A DNA stretch of 64,000 bases from Pyrus communis (GCF_963583255.1 NC_084804.1:21520061-21584060); one strand, 5' to 3'. Numbered from the stretch's first letter, positions 1 to 12,479 are shown. Notes: generated by a model not told the origin, from the sequence alone. Program-made: numbers and translations.

Positions 1-399
1 CATATAAAAATCATACCCCTTTTTTAGCCATTTATATAAAACAAAGGCTTATACAGTCTAGAGCAGAATCTTATTTTAAGTAACGACCTTAAATTTTTGT
101 TCGAATGTAATTAATGTGTTAATCTTTTTTTTATCAAAGCTCATAAACAAATTTTGATTTATGATATAATCATTTCAATACTAGTTTTTCGTACAAAATT
201 TAAAGCTCTACCATTCTTGTTTGATTAAAATTTTCCATGCCAAAACAAAATAAATAAAACTTTTAATTTTCTCCCATTAGTTCTATTGCAATCTTTCATA
301 TGACTTAAAGACCCCTCCTAATTTAGTATTATGGCTCTGCCATTGGTGGTGGTGGTTGATATGAGGTTTAGGACTTGGCAGAGAGAGGCAGAGAGAAGT

Positions 400-1070
400 A
401 ACTAAACCCTTTCTTCTTTCCTTTCTAAAATAAAAATAGAAAGAAGTTTTTATTTTAATCTTTGTTGGTCGTTGTCAATGAAATCAGTGCTCTGCACACC
501 ATGAGTAGCTTTCTTTAACAAACGATATTATTTACACTTAGGAGTGAGACTTATTCCTTCATATTTGGCTCATTAATTAGGTTTCTTAAATACATTACAT
601 TAGGGTTTAGGATTTCTTAAATCAATCCCAAAATTAAGAGAAAAAAACATACATTGGACCATGACCAGATGCTATATTGTATTAAATCAGCCCAGATATA
701 GTTACCTTGTTTGGTCAGATTTATATATAATGAAGCTGCCTAACAAATTAATAGAAAGTAACTCTTACCATATTTTTATCGGAAAAGTAGACTGGTGTGA
801 CGAATTCATTGATTCATTTTTTTTTTTAAAGAAAAAACACATGCAATTTCTTATTTCAATGGTTTTAGAAGGGTATGGGGAACTCAATTGTCACCTAGAG
901 AATTGTTTGAGCAAAATGGAGACGTACGCATTAAACAAAGTACATTCGTATGGGCATTTCTACCTTGAGCACCGATTTTTAAATTATGTAAAGTACAATT
1001 TGATGCAAGTGGTACGGTACGTGGTTGAGTTGCTTAATTTGACTTAAAAAATCACATTTTCAATTAGAGT
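400..1070. repeat. Diverged direct duplication, copy A
   Basis: This A/T-rich stretch resembles 3360-4770 in the same order and orientation. Shared landmarks are a segment around 470-600 ending in 'gggtttaggatttcttaa', the 'gaccatgaccaa/g' segment at 655-740, and the 'gagcaaaatggagacg' to 'gttgagttgcttaattt' segment at 910-1045. A 128-codon open frame (661-1047) lies in it, but the second copy does not preserve the frame and no domain is recognisable, so I read it as non-coding repeat. It may be part of an old mobile element or a segmental duplication. Confidence 0.5.
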
Positions 1071-1541
1071 TGTTTTATTAACACCTCATAATTTGTTGAA
1101 TACACCCTATAATTGAAAATTTTCTATATAATTCCAGTTTTAGCCTTCTTTTTGTTAAATCCACCCAGCCCACCTTCCAAAAACAAAAACAAAAAACTCA
1201 CAACCAACCACCCTATCACAACACCATGCCCGGTGACTCCATTGTGTCCTTCGAATCATCTGAACCTTTGGAAGAGGCAATAAAAGCATTGCCTGTACCC
1301 TGTTTTCTAAGGAGCTTTTTCTGTAGGTTTCTAGAAACTGTATTAGGAGTTCATTCCTAGCTAATTGCTTTTGATAATGATCTTGAAACTAAAATCATAT
1401 CTTATTATCCAGATTTCATGCTACTACATTAGGGTTTTGTTCTTATTTTGTACTTTTTCTTTTGGATAATATTCATATCCTTGCTTGCGAATTCCTGGTT
1501 GGACTTGGTATAGTTCTCAATTTGAAAATTGATATGAATAT
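1071..1541. other. Intergenic, nothing recognised
   Basis: A/T-rich sequence with no open frame of interest and no recognisable repeat. A minus-strand frame at 1429-1620 partly overlaps the neighbouring Cassandra relic and is not considered real. Confidence 0.5.
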
Positions 1542-1798
1542 TCCCACATCTCAGTCCGTATAGTAAGATATTGTCTATTTTGGGCGATGTCCTCACGGAT
1601 TTGTTCTTGGGTTTCTGCACGAGAACTTCCTAGGAGGTCACACATCCTAGGATTGCTCTCATCCAAACTCATTTAACTTCGGAGTTCTTTTGAGATCCGA
1701 AGCCAGTAAGTTCCCAAAATGCGTCTTGCTAAGAAGAGATAGGCATGTACATATAAGACCGGGGATCAACCCCCATCCCGCCGATGTGGGATCTTACA
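1542..1798 (-). mobile_element. Old Cassandra-type LTR (5S-derived), solo
   Basis: On the minus strand this begins 'tgtaagatcccacatcgg' and carries a 5S-rRNA-like core with 'gaactccgaagttaa' and a decayed 'ggatgtgtgacctcc' box. It ends close to 'gagatgtggg'. Compared with the other copies in the window it is strongly diverged, and no primer-binding site or second LTR is next to it. I therefore call it an old solo LTR. Both ends are approximate, and the target duplication was not identified. Confidence 0.7.
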
Positions 1799-2845
1799 CT
1801 TTCGACTTGGGAAAATTGGCTTAAAAGCTCCAGTTTCAACTCCTGGGTCCGGTGCTGGCGCCCTTCATTTACGATTTTTGCTAATTAATATATTCTTGGA
1901 AACGGCTTCTTTTCTTGTTGAATCTGTTGCTGCTTCGGATTGAACTTTTTTGAACTTATACGTTGCCACTGATAACAGGTAGAAAATGCCGAAGGTAATG
2001 ACTAACCAAATGAAATACCCAGAAGGTTGGGAACAAATTGAACCTACTCTTCGCGAGCTACAAACTAAAGACGAGAGAAAGTTTATTTTATTTTATTTTC
2101 CAGTGTCTTTATTACATGGTTTATTGAATTGAAAGAAAAGTGTATGGTTAGACATTTTTATCCCTACTTTAATTGAGATTTGACAAAAATCAAATTTTTG
2201 GTTAAATTTGCTAATAATCTTCATGACAAGGATTTAAATCCTAACTTTTTTACCATAGTGCTATCTTTCGAATACCATATCACTATAGGGACCATTAATC
2301 CGATTTGGCTTTGAATATGCAATGAATTTTTAACATTAATATCTTTTTTTTTTTAATTTTATTATTATTATTTTTTTTAATTTTGCAAAATCATTTATTC
2401 TCTCCTTACCATCTGCTTTAGGAATCTTTTAGGCATTTGAAAAATGTAAAATGGGTAAAACAATATGTAATTAATGAATTTGCTTATATAGATTTTAGTC
2501 ACTGGATTTTTTTGAGTAAAAAATTTATGTAAGGTTTTATATAAAAAAATTGAAATTGAGAGTTCAAAGTCATATTTTCATAAGTATAAACTATGCAAGA
2601 TTATCAACTACGAAAACAATACAAATTATGTACGGTTATATCTGATGAAACAAATTAATGGAACTGAAACAAATGCTTTTGGCTTAATTACTTCTAATGA
2701 TTAACAAAAAAAAAATAATTTGTATACGTCGTAATCATGCTCTAAATGTTCATGAGGACTGAAGAGTGAAGCACTAACTATTATATAATATCTAATTACT
2801 TATAACGCACATATCATATAGGGATGGCTGAGCCAGTTAAGCTGA
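1799..2845. other. Intergenic, nothing recognised
   Basis: A/T-rich with poly-T runs near 2345-2375. No gene, RNA or clear repeat could be supported. Confidence 0.5.
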
Positions 2846-3030
2846 GTAGGATTAGGATTCTCTTCTGTTTTATTTCCATCATCTTTTATCTTTTTCTTTT
2901 ATATTTTATATTTTGTCTTTTTTTTTTTTATAAAAAAATTAATATAATATGTTAACATGGCATAATCGTGATCATTCAAATAAAATAAGAGAGAAGAAAA
3001 GATAAAAAAGAAAAGAAAAGAGAATCCTAC
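2846..3030. mobile_element. Fold-back (MITE-like) repeat
   Basis: The ends are inverted copies: 'gtaggattaggattctctt' at the left and 'aagagaatcctac' at the right, with a T-rich left arm and an A-rich right arm that can pair. There is no coding capacity. Superfamily was not determined because no clear target duplication was seen. Confidence 0.45.
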
Positions 3031-3359
3031 TTCGGTAGAGTAACCTAATTGAGCAAATTCTGCAGTTTCTACTGGTAAGTTATGATTACGCTTCCACTTT
3101 TTTCCTCAACTATATCATCATCACCATTATGTAGATGGAAGAAGAAGCTACCATCCATCCAGATGCGTTGTTTTTTGCTGCATGCAACTGTAGCTTTTTA
3201 CGTGTTGCGTGGGTAAGACATCTTACTGCCTCTTGTCTTTCAGTTGCAGAGTTTTGATCCCTATAAATTTCAAAAGCACTACACGACAATCTCTTCCTGG
3301 TTTCTAAAGCAACAAAACTCCGTTGTCCTTCTTTCCCTTCAAAAAAATAAAAATATATA

Positions 3360-4770
3360 AAAATAAAAATAGAAACAGGTGCTTTTTTTCTTTGTTAGTC
3401 GTTGTCACTGAAATCAATGCTATGCTGACGATGAAAAATTCTTCATATTTTGGTTCCTAGGGTTCTTCTGTTGTGTATCTTACATATGGGTAGAGGCGGC
3501 TTTCTAAACTTGTATGTAATACATTGGGGTTTAGGATTTTTTAACGTGCACATATTAATGTTGCTCATTACTACAGTTTAATAGCATTCTTTTTAATGAT
3601 ATTCTTTTTATTTGAAATCGAGATGTTTTAAGTTTAAATTTCGTGAATACTGAGTTGGATACTAAATTATTTATTTACTCTGAAATATAATGATATAATT
3701 ACACCTACATACAATAAAACATCTGATCTATAGTAATTATCTATATAGAAATAGCATTCTTATAGTTATAAAAAATTTTGGTTTAACTTGGACTAGTTTT
3801 GGATAAGAATAAACTTCGCATTGTAATATGTCATCTTTCTATGTCTGTTATTGAAGAATCTCACCTGCATGTAACAATAATTGTCAATTAATAAATACAA
3901 AAATATGCAATGTCACAAATAAAAGTTTACGATGAACTAAAATATTTCTCTTAATTATCTGGGATAATGAGTTATTTTTTAGAGTTGATACCACGCTGCA
4001 GATACGTAATACCTCGTCAACATGGACATCTTCTTGGTGCAGCCATAACGTTTCTAGCTTCTCAATCATGTTTACAGAGAAACATTAAAGAGCACTACAT
4101 ACATACAAGCACTAGATTTTAAAGATTCGATGCCTTTCTTTTTCCAATATTATATCTTGAAAATTGACACGCTCCACTAGTAGTTCTTTGTATCCATCTA
4201 ATTTTCAGTAAGGATAAGTCAAAAAATAATTTTCTTTTTAACAACACCTTTATTAAATAATAACCTTCTTCAAGTTATAAAATTGATTTAGTCCAACATT
4301 ATGGCAATATAGAGGTTTTACTGTATTTCTAAAACCAAAATCAAGAGGAAAAACACATGTTGGGCCATGACCAAGTTGGATTGTTTAAATTCGCCTAGAT
4401 TTAGTTACGTTGTTGGGTTAGATTTATATATAATAAAGCTTCCTAAAACCCCTTATTATAACAGTCTCTGGACAAATTATTTACAGCAACTAATACTCTT
4501 GCAATATTTTAATAATAAGTCGAACGCAATCATTACATATTTTTGTAACGTTCGCATCTTTTCCAATTGATTATAGAGATAATCGGGTGAGCAAAATAGA
4601 GACGCATTAAACAAAGTGCATTTCTATGTGCGTACTTTGAGCACCGACCTATAAATTAGGTAAAGTATCCGCTTTCTGACAAAGGAAAACAGAAAATTTG
4701 ATGGAAGTAGTACAATGGTTGAGTTGCTTAATTTCAAAAATCACATTTTCGTTTAGACATATACAGTATT
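3360..4770. repeat. Diverged direct duplication, copy B
   Basis: Second copy of the segment at 400-1070, longer by about 700 bases, presumably because of an insertion between the shared blocks. Matching blocks lie at about 3400-3545, 4340-4455 and 4585-4750. The small open frames here (3884-4069, 4367-4570) have no recognisable product. Confidence 0.45.
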
Positions 4771-5514
4771 CAACTTAATCACTACTTCATTAGCTCATAA
4801 CTAAGTGGTGGTTTCATATATGCTAATCCAAAGAGTATAAGTGGTCACTAGTAGTATCTTTTGGAGGCTACGATATCAAAACAACACGTAGTTTTGAGTA
4901 TCAGACAGTGCCGGATATACTGTCTTGTCTTTCATCAATAATAAAATAAGACGTAGCTATCCTTACCGGTACTTACGTATAACGCACTTCAGGTATATTG
5001 AAAGCGTTATTCTCATTCTTTCTTTTAAGGTATGTAAAATGATTTTAAAAACGTTATGTCCAGTACAGAACTACTATAACGGTGAATTTTTTTAAAGTAG
5101 TACAAGCAAAATCGTATCCCTGATTCAGAGACCCTATACCAATACCAATTACTAAGGATTGTTAATACATAGTTCCTATACCAATACCTACTCAGATTTG
5201 TTGAAAAATCCTAAAAGAAAAATGAGAAAATGGGTTTAATTTGAGGGCCGAGGGTAATTTGGTTTTGGGTATCAGGTGGTATTAGGGCGGATGGGGTCGG
5301 TGAGTGACCTTGTGGGGCCCTTGAATACGCATAGCCTAGGCTATCCGTTTTTGTTTTGACGCATGGTAACGGCATGGCAAAATGATTGTATTTTGGATTC
5401 ATACTTTGCCAACCAAAAACATCTCTCTTACACACCCACACCCCCCTATTGCTTTGCCACCTTTTTAAACGCTTCCTCACCCCATCTCCATCTTTCATAG
5501 TTCATACCCCCTCT

Positions 5515-5518
<4 letters not shown>
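4771..5518. other. Upstream region of the bHLH gene
   Basis: Intergenic sequence ahead of the bHLH start codon. I see no confident TATA box. The final 120 bases become pyrimidine-rich and lead into the CT microsatellite, so the transcript leader probably lies in about 5400-5593. This is inferred from position only. Confidence 0.4.

Positions 5519-5582
<64 letters not shown>
5519..5582. repeat. (CT)n microsatellite in the bHLH leader
   Basis: About 30 uninterrupted CT dinucleotides end 11 bases before the bHLH ATG, so they almost certainly lie in its 5' untranslated region. CT-rich leaders are common in plants. The length is probably polymorphic. Confidence 0.9.
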
Positions 5583-5586
<4 letters not shown>

Positions 5587-5593
5587 AGCTATA

Positions 5594-8500
5594 ATGGCTG
5601 AAGGGGAAGCAGGAGGGTTCACTGAGGGTCTGTTGTGGGAAAACCAGTCATGGGCTAATTTGTATTTTATTTCTGACAACTCAGGTGGTGGTGGTGATGA
5701 AGAGAAGAATTTGGGGAAGGAGCAGGAGACAGCTGTGATGGAAATTAGTGCAGAAGGTCATAATCAGGAAAAGACAGTGCCGCCGTCGCCACCTGCAGCG
5801 GGGAAGAAGCGGAAAGGAGGAGGAGGAGGTGTGGGCAAGAATGTGAAGGCGAAGGGGAAGGGGAGTACTAGAACTGGTGATAAAGGAAAAGGTGTTGCAG
5901 GGGGAAATGAGTCAGATGACCATGAGATGCATATATTGACAGAGAGAGAAAGGAGGAAGAAGATGAGGAACATGTTTGCTAACCTTCATGCTTTGCTTCC
6001 TCAGCTTCCAGCTAAGGTAATACAATTAAGTTATTAACCATTTAAAATTGATTAAGGGTTACCACTGAGCCTTGTTCCTTTGCATGTCTTTGGCCTCTCT
6101 CTCTCTCTCTCTCCCCTAAAAGGAGACTAGCCTTTCTACTTGCGTCTCTCTTTAGGTGAATCAAAGCTTTGGTTGGCCTTTTTGCATATAATGGGCAGTT
6201 AATGAGAAAAGGTTTCCTTCTTTTTTATTCCTTTCTGTGTTTCTCCCTTTCTCTCCTTCTTCCGTAGCTTTTGAGGAGAATTGAACATGTTTTAATTACT
6301 GATTTTGTTGAACTATCTGTTTGATATAACTTTCATGTCAAAACAAAAAAAAAGAGGGGTTTCTCTGGAAAGGTAAGGGTTTGTCAGCCATGACATATAT
6401 CAAATTAAGATCTAACCAAAGATGGAGTCGGTAGATATATACAACCCATCTAGCTGAATTCTGAAACATACAATTCAAATTAAATGTTTGGGCACACGCT
6501 AATTAACCTCAGACAGTGTGAGTTCTTAGCTAGATACACCAATTCGCTAATTTCATATGATTACTTTAGGGCATCTAATTTTTTAAGATTTGGAAAAGTA
6601 TAGATCTGAAGAGCAAGAACAGCTATAGATCTACTTTCTTCCTTTTGTTTTTATATAGACAACTAATAATCTCTGATTACATATATATTATTACAGGCTG
6701 ACAAATCCACCATCGTAGATGAGGCAGTGAGCTACGTCAAAACCCTACAGCAGACTCTCCAAAAGCTACAAAAACAAAAGGTGGAAAGGCTCCAAGGTGT
6801 CACAACCATCAATCTGGACCTAGACCCATCAATTAACACACAAGATGTCGCATTCAGTTCGAGAGAGGCATTCCTTGCTAATCATGGGTCCAGTAACTTG
6901 GCCACTGCTAGTACTACCCCAACAAGCAACCCATCCAATTCATTCTCAGCCTCGCATTTTGCTTCTATAAGCTTTCAAACTTGGACTTCACCCAATGTCG
7001 TAGCCAACATCTGCGGCGAAGAAGCACATATTAGTGTGTGCACTCCAAAGAAGCCCAGTCTCTTTACCGCTATATGCTTCCTTTTGGAGAAATATAACAT
7101 TGGTGTGATATCAGCTCATATTACCTCGGACTCCAATCGTAGCATGTACATGATTCATACTCACGTAAGTATAAGTTTTTTGTTAAATTCTATTTCATTA
7201 TGATTGTGCTACTCTATAATGTTAGTTAATATATAAGCAAAATGTCTACATTTGCAGAAATTTAATTAAAGTGCTATTGAAAATTTTTGCATGACTTTGT
7301 TCCAGCCAAAAATGACCGAACCCATTGTGTACACCGTTTGAGTCGCCTCTTGCGTCACGTGAGAAGCAAATGTATTCTAAAGGAGATCAGTGGCAGAACT
7401 AGGTTCTTAGCGTGGGATGGAGTGAGATTGGATGAAGATGGGCTAGGATGATAGTTGTGTTGGATTAGGATTCCATTAAAAAAAGTAATAATTAAAAAAG
7501 AGGAAATTACATAAAATGGGATGAGATCGGGCCTTGTACAAAAACCAGCTGGTTACGCCTATGAGCGGAGTAAGCAAGTTTTCCTCAGGGCTAGACCTCT
7601 TGCGAATTATGTACCTAGAAACCATAATTAAATTTTCACCATAAGGTTCGTAGTTCCATTGGTAGAGCATATGCCCACACACTTACAACGAGTTCGACTC
7701 TTACCCTCCAAACTATCTAGCCTTTAAGCCTCCTTACTAATTTGTAACATATCAAGAAAATACTAAATTTTATTAGTTAAAATGAAAGAAAGACGTACAT
7801 ATACCTATAGAGACACCATACTATATAGTACCTATTAGCATTAACCTTACTAGGTTATAAGTTGGCAGCATTCAGTAGTTCGATCGCAACATGGTGTGAA
7901 ATTTCAGTACATGATACGAACTACATTGAAAAAGCAACTAGGTAGAGACACCATGATATTAAAGAGAATTTAGAAGATTGTTGAAGAAAAGTTGTTTTGT
8001 GTAGTTCTGCTCAGGTCGAAATATCATTGAATTCATTCCTATCTTATTGATTGCAATATAGAGTAATATGGTATTTTTCATTACATGACTGCATAGACAC
8101 AGATATCATTAATTGAATTGAGAAAAACCTTTATTAGGATGGGTGCGTCGCGCATCCGCCCCTCACATAACTTGGTTTTGGATTTACAGAATGTTATGAG
8201 TCCCATGCTATTATTGTGACAAGCCGATGCACGCCCACGGCTAGTTCTGTCTGTCCATAGAAGTCTCTCCTTTTAATTTCATTTCCATACATGAATTGTT
8301 GAGTTTGCTAAGAAAGTTAGATCTGTGAAGCTTATATCACTGCAAATATCTTTAATAATTGAATTGAGAATAACTTAGGTGAGACGGACGAATTGTCCAT
8401 TTACAGGTCATGTGCTATTCTTGTGGGAAGCCTAGCACACGGCTGCACCTGTTTGCCTCCGCACCACAGAAGTTTTTCTCTAATTGAATTTCATTTCAAC

Positions 8501-8642
8501 ATTAAATGTTGCAATTATACTTAATTACTGTGTCGCTTCGCAGGCAAGGGGAGCTCCAGATCAGTTTTTTGAGGTGTTTCCTGCAATGGAAATTTTCAGA
8601 CAAGCAGTAGCAGAGATAATGCTAGTGGTCGAAGGTTGTTGA
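5594..8642 (+). CDS. ZOU-like (bHLH95): bHLH transcription factor, bHLH95/ZHOUPI (RGE1)-like
   Basis: Three coding exons read in phase: 5594-6016, 6697-7164 and 8544-8642, with GT/AG borders at both introns, giving 329 aa. The N-terminus (1-107) is Gly/Lys-rich with a KKRK basic patch at 71-74. The bHLH spans about 108-165: the basic region keeps His113, Glu117 and Arg121, the residues used for E-/G-box binding, followed by '[12 protein letters not shown]', and exon 1 ends inside the loop. Exon 2 supplies helix 2 ('[10 protein letters not shown]'). A C-terminal ACT-like segment ('[20 protein letters not shown]') runs into exon 3. The closest remembered family is Arabidopsis bHLH95/ZHOUPI, an endosperm nuclear factor that acts with ICE1-type bHLH partners in endosperm breakdown and embryo cuticle formation. 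Family membership is seen; orthology and expression are inferred. The start is the first ATG after the CT tract. Confidence 0.9.
6017..6696 (+). other. bHLH intron 1
   Basis: A 680-base intron between 'AAG|gtaat' and 'ttacag|GCT', phase 0, interrupting the loop of the bHLH domain. It holds a short CT run near 6098-6114. No embedded element was recognised. Confidence 0.85.
7165..8543 (+). other. bHLH intron 2, repeat-filled
   Basis: A 1379-base intron between 'CAC|gtaag' and 'ttcgcag|GCA', phase 0. It contains a tRNA-like SINE fragment near 7645-7760 and a diverged direct duplication (about 8110-8320 and 8350-8520). The motif 'cagtggcagaactagg' near 7389 and an inverted partner near 8240 may mark the ends of an old DNA transposon. 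None of this interrupts the coding frame. Confidence 0.75.
7645..7760 (+). mobile_element. tRNA-derived SINE fragment in intron 2
   Basis: Contains a box-A-like 'tagttccattggtagagc' followed about 35 bases later by a box-B-like 'gagttcgactc'. Together these resemble a Pol III tRNA-type promoter. The region does not fold into a full tRNA with an acceptor stem, so I call it a SINE head rather than a tRNA gene. Confidence 0.45.
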
Positions 8643-9097
8643 TCAAACCTCGGCTGGAAACTCAAGCCCCAAAAGTTGCATCTCAAATCGTTGGTAGTTT
8701 CAAGTTTTTTCGAAGACTAGTTCAGCGTCGTACTGAGCTTGCTATGGCGATGTACATGAACTTGTCTGTCTTTTTTTTTTTTTTTTTTTTACCTGGTCGA
8801 CTGTCGGTTTTCATTTGCCCTTTTTTTCTGCTCGTATGAATGCATGGTAAGGATGTTTTGAACAAATTATGGGTTTTTAAGTCTTTATTGTCATGCATGA
8901 TGTTCATTGGGAAATATTACTAAACAGATCAAGTTTGGTTGGTGTAGTGAATTATATATTTAGTTCTACCTTGAATAAACTTTAGGGTTAATTTGACTTG
9001 CCAGTCAGCCAGACTAGACCACCTAATCGGAGGTCAGAACTGATGATATGGAATCTGGCTGTTCAAATTGGGTTGATTAATTAGGGCTCTTAACTAG
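8643..9097 (+). other. bHLH 3' region
   Basis: Follows the stop codon at 8640-8642. It holds a run of about 20 T from 8771 and an 'aataaa' at 8974-8979 that could serve as a distal polyadenylation signal. The two open frames across the T run are shadows. The LINE starts about 9098. Confidence 0.45.
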
Positions 9098-10227
9098 AGG
9101 AAGGGGAAGGAGCTTTTGATCAAAACCGTGGCTCAAGCTGTGCCACTTTGTACCATGCAAACTTTTTTTGTTACCTATGATGCTATGTGAAGAATTGAAT
9201 CAAATTGTAGCTCAATTTTGGTGGGGAAGAGAACAAGGTAAGCGAAAGATTCATTGGCTTAATTGGCGTAAAATGTGTAAATCCAAGAGTGAGCGCAGAT
9301 TAGGATTCCAAGATCTTTATGCGTTCAACCTAGCCTTGCTTACTAAACAAGGATGGAGACTTATACAACAACTCAAGTCACTTGCTTCTCAGTTGTTCAA
9401 AGCTCGATACTATCCAAATACTGACTTTTGGTAGGCCCTGGTGAAGACAAATTCCTCTCTGTTGGAGAAGAATTGCAAAGGCTTGCAAGGTTATTCGTTT
9501 AGAAGCATGATGGTGGGTGGGGTATGGCTCATATATAAAGGATTGGGGCGATGGTTGGTTGCCTAGGAAGAACTTTTTCAAAGTACTTAGCCCTATCCCT
9601 GCGGGGTTGGATCATATATTCTATCACAGTGAATAACTTAATCGAGGATGATGGTGGTGTTGCCTGGAATATGGATGTAATCAGTAGCATCTTCTGCGAG
9701 GAGGAGGCTAGGTTGATAATGAGCATCCCTTTAAGTATCTTCAAACCGTCTGATACCTTAATTTGGAGTGTTTATATAGATGTTAGATTAGCTATGGACG
9801 GGGTTTGGACCCACGCCGTCTTTCAAGGGCTTAACATCTTTCCACCACTGTGGTAAAAGACCACTTGCTGAGAAATGCATATCACCTGGCACGTTCTTGC
9901 AGGGATGTCAATGGGGATGAACCCAGTGGGTCTTTGATTAGAGCCCGTGTGCCTGGAAAGTTAAGGTGTGTGTTTGGAGAAGTTGCATGAATGCTCTACC
10001 AACTAGGAATAACCTGAGAAAACGGAAAGTCATTACGGATGCGTCGTGTTTATTTTATGATGGGGGAGCAGAAACAGTGGAGCATGTACGTAGGGATTGC
10101 CCGAGGTCAGCTACTTTTGGTTCTGTAGCCCGCTGCGGATTAGGATTTGGGGCGATAGACATGGGAGAGTGCTGGTGTGGTATGCTTTAGCAGGGTCTTT
10201 GTCAAGGAATAGTTTCAACGTGGTGTT
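9098..10227 (+). pseudogene. LINE reverse transcriptase C-terminal part (decayed)
   Basis: Translation gives the familiar tail of plant L1-type LINE ORF2 after the RT palm: 'LLIKTVAQAVP', 'ELNQIVAQFWWGREQGKRKI', 'LGFQDLYAFNLALLTKQGWR' and then a zinc-binding RT segment at about 9966-10190 ('NALPTRNNLRKR', 'ETVEHVRRDCP'). The frame changes and stops appear between 9434 and 9960, so it is dead. The 5' part, including endonuclease and RT core, is missing, as is usual for truncated LINEs. The same ORF resumes at 22570 and 23488 beyond younger insertions. Confidence 0.85.
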
Positions 10228-10854
10228 GGTCAGTGGCGGATCCAAAAAATAATATTAGGGGGGTCAGTAAGAATAGCACGCGCAATTTTTTTTTTTTACT
10301 AGAAATAGCATGCATATTGCCATTTCATCTAGTCTTGGTAGGCCTGAAGTCATTTGAAAAGGTATAATGCACACATGTTAATGCCTCATTTGCGAGAGTA
10401 ACTACCATGTTCCAAGACTGCTTCCATATGAATGTTTAACAAAGAAACACACTTATCTTGAACACACTAACAATGTTTGATATCATTGCATCCCATTAAT
10501 ATGTTTGTCCAAGAATGATGATGCTTTGTTATTCACTGAGATCATCATTTCATTCACTCTTATTTCAGACATTTTATCATGTATGAAGCCAACTCTAATC
10601 TTTAAAGGGGCAACACCCAAGGTATCCATAGATATTCATCGAAGTTCGGAGGGTCAGCATCCAAGGTATCCATGGACATTCACCAAATTTCCTGGAGTAT
10701 TTGGAAAAGTGAAACTCCTTTTTGTCGAGAGGCTCAGCTTTCAACCCCTTGGATATTCATTGCGAAACACAAGCTTGGTTGTAGGAATTCTAAAAATGGC
10801 ATGACTTGGAAAAGACCAGTGTGGAGCCATAAATAATCTTAAAAATCATGGAGC
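10228..10854. other. Unassigned segment between LINE and Tat element
   Basis: Begins 'cagtggcggatcc', a motif often seen at ends of plant DNA transposons. It includes a poly-T run near 10288 and two copies of 'ccaaggtatccat' at about 10617 and 10660. It does not translate as LINE. It may be the remains of a further small insertion; no second terminus was found. Confidence 0.35.
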
Positions 10855-11394
10855 TGACACATAGATTATTTCTCAAGAAAGACAAGACTACCCCTATTAA
10901 ATAAGCAGGGAGCAGTCTCATTCACCACGCCCAACTAAGGTAGAGCAGGCATAGATCAACAACTGCTCAAGACACCTCTGCCCGTAGGAAAAGTCAGAGG
11001 CATTTATGATAGAATAATCCCTTATTCTTATCATAAATACATTTCTAGTAAGAGAAGACATCTTTCAAGTAAGTTATCCTAATTCCATTTATTTAGGATA
11101 TTTACCTAATTATTTCAAGATATTTATTTACACAAATATCTTGGAATATTCTCATCTAAAATACCACATAGGGTCAGCCACCCCTAAACCCTGGAGGGCA
11201 TTTTCTCATATAAATCCATTTATCCTCAAAATTCAGTAAGCTTTACCTACCTCTAAAGAGGCTTTTTGCTTCCCACAAACACCAAAGCCCCCCCATTTAT
11301 CGTGGGTGCGTGAGGCTTTTGACCTTAATCTTAGGTGTTATTATTTTACAGGTGCATTTTCGTCAAAGGAAGAGACGGTGGAAATTTGCATCCA
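10855..11394 (+). repeat. 5' LTR of the Tat element
   Basis: Starts TG and ends 'gcatcca'; homologous along its length to 21951-22569. It contains 'ctcatataaatcc' near 11206, a plausible TATA region, and 'ggtgttattattttacag' near 11335, which both LTRs carry. The 3' LTR has extra segments, including 'ggcatcagagattctttgg', that are missing here. Confidence 0.8.
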
Positions 11395-11398
11395 AAAA

Positions 11399-11418
11399 TT
11401 GGTGCTTTCATTGAGAGC
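11399..11418 (+). other. Candidate primer-binding site of the Tat element
   Basis: 'ttggtgctttcattgagagc' begins four bases after the LTR end, the expected place for a tRNA primer site. I did not identify the tRNA. Confidence 0.5.
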
Positions 11419-12479
11419 TCTGATCCGAAGACTTGAAGAAGACTCTCCCTTTCAACTTCCTTCGTTCGTAGATCTACGACTACGATAGAAGGAAATTCAA
11501 AAACTACAACCAATGGGACCCCCTACGTTGATGGATCAATTGATGGAGATTACAACGTGGCTCCACACCATCGCTCCTCGAGGCTTACCACGGCAAGGAC
11601 TGCACCTTTGCCACCACGAGGCACCATGGCCATGCCAGTAGCAGTTGCCACCGCAGTAGTGGCCTATGGGGCAGCCTCCACTCAACGCGAGGAAACCCTA
11701 GGGTAGGTACAACATAAGTAGCTAGCAGGCGCAGACCCAAGCAGCTGCTCGCCCTCGACAGTAGCCTTTGGCGCCTGCCACCTTCACTTGGAAGCGAGTT
11801 ACCCAGACTGAGGAGCCCAAGCCACGCCAACCAAGGTGACCTAGTGCCCTTGTGCTCGACCTGCTCCCGCAGCCCTCTAGATGGTTCAACATGGTCCCAG
11901 ACCAATTCAACCAGCCAGATCTTGATTTCGAGGCTGACTGTTGAACCAAGGTATTTTCACCCCACCTTGTTGTAGATCTAACCTATCCTGGCTTAAGCTT
12001 TGCACCCGGAGTCCATTACACTTCCATTACTCAAGCAGACGTCTACTGTCCCAACTTTTTCACTTTAAATGGTGAACAACACCTATGCCGACAAGTCGCC
12101 GAACTGACAAGCATCCTCGCGTAGTAGACAACCTTGGTGAATCAGCTCTTGTAGCGCACCGAGATGCAGCGTGCCCATATAAGGTGTCTCGAAGTAGGAC
12201 AAAAGTAATTGATGATGTTTTTCCCCAGTGGCGTCCCAACAAGCAGCCTTTCGACCAACCACGAACTGAGAATTTTGGCAGTGTACACTCCCGCCTGGGC
12301 CCTCGAGATAGCGTATATACTCTCGTTTTAGCACACCAGTAATCTGCTCACCTGCCATGAATGTACCACATGCACCCCATCTAAGGAATAGACGATCCGA
12401 GCATATGAAAGAACAGCCGAGACCAGCAGGTCTAAACCAGGGGCAGCCAAAAGCTGCACTACCCCAGTAAAGGTAAATT

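Noticed and set aside
661..1047. A 128-codon plus-strand frame
   Set aside because: The frame is not preserved in the related copy at 4367 and there is no recognisable domain; likely chance in A/T-rich repeat.
5211..5679. Minus and plus frames over the CT tract with Ser-Leu or Arg-Glu repeats
   Set aside because: Low-complexity translation of the microsatellite, overlapping the bHLH leader and first exon.
7645..7700. A tRNA gene in bHLH intron 2
   Set aside because: Box A- and box B-like motifs are present, but no acceptor stem or full cloverleaf could be drawn; a SINE head fits better.
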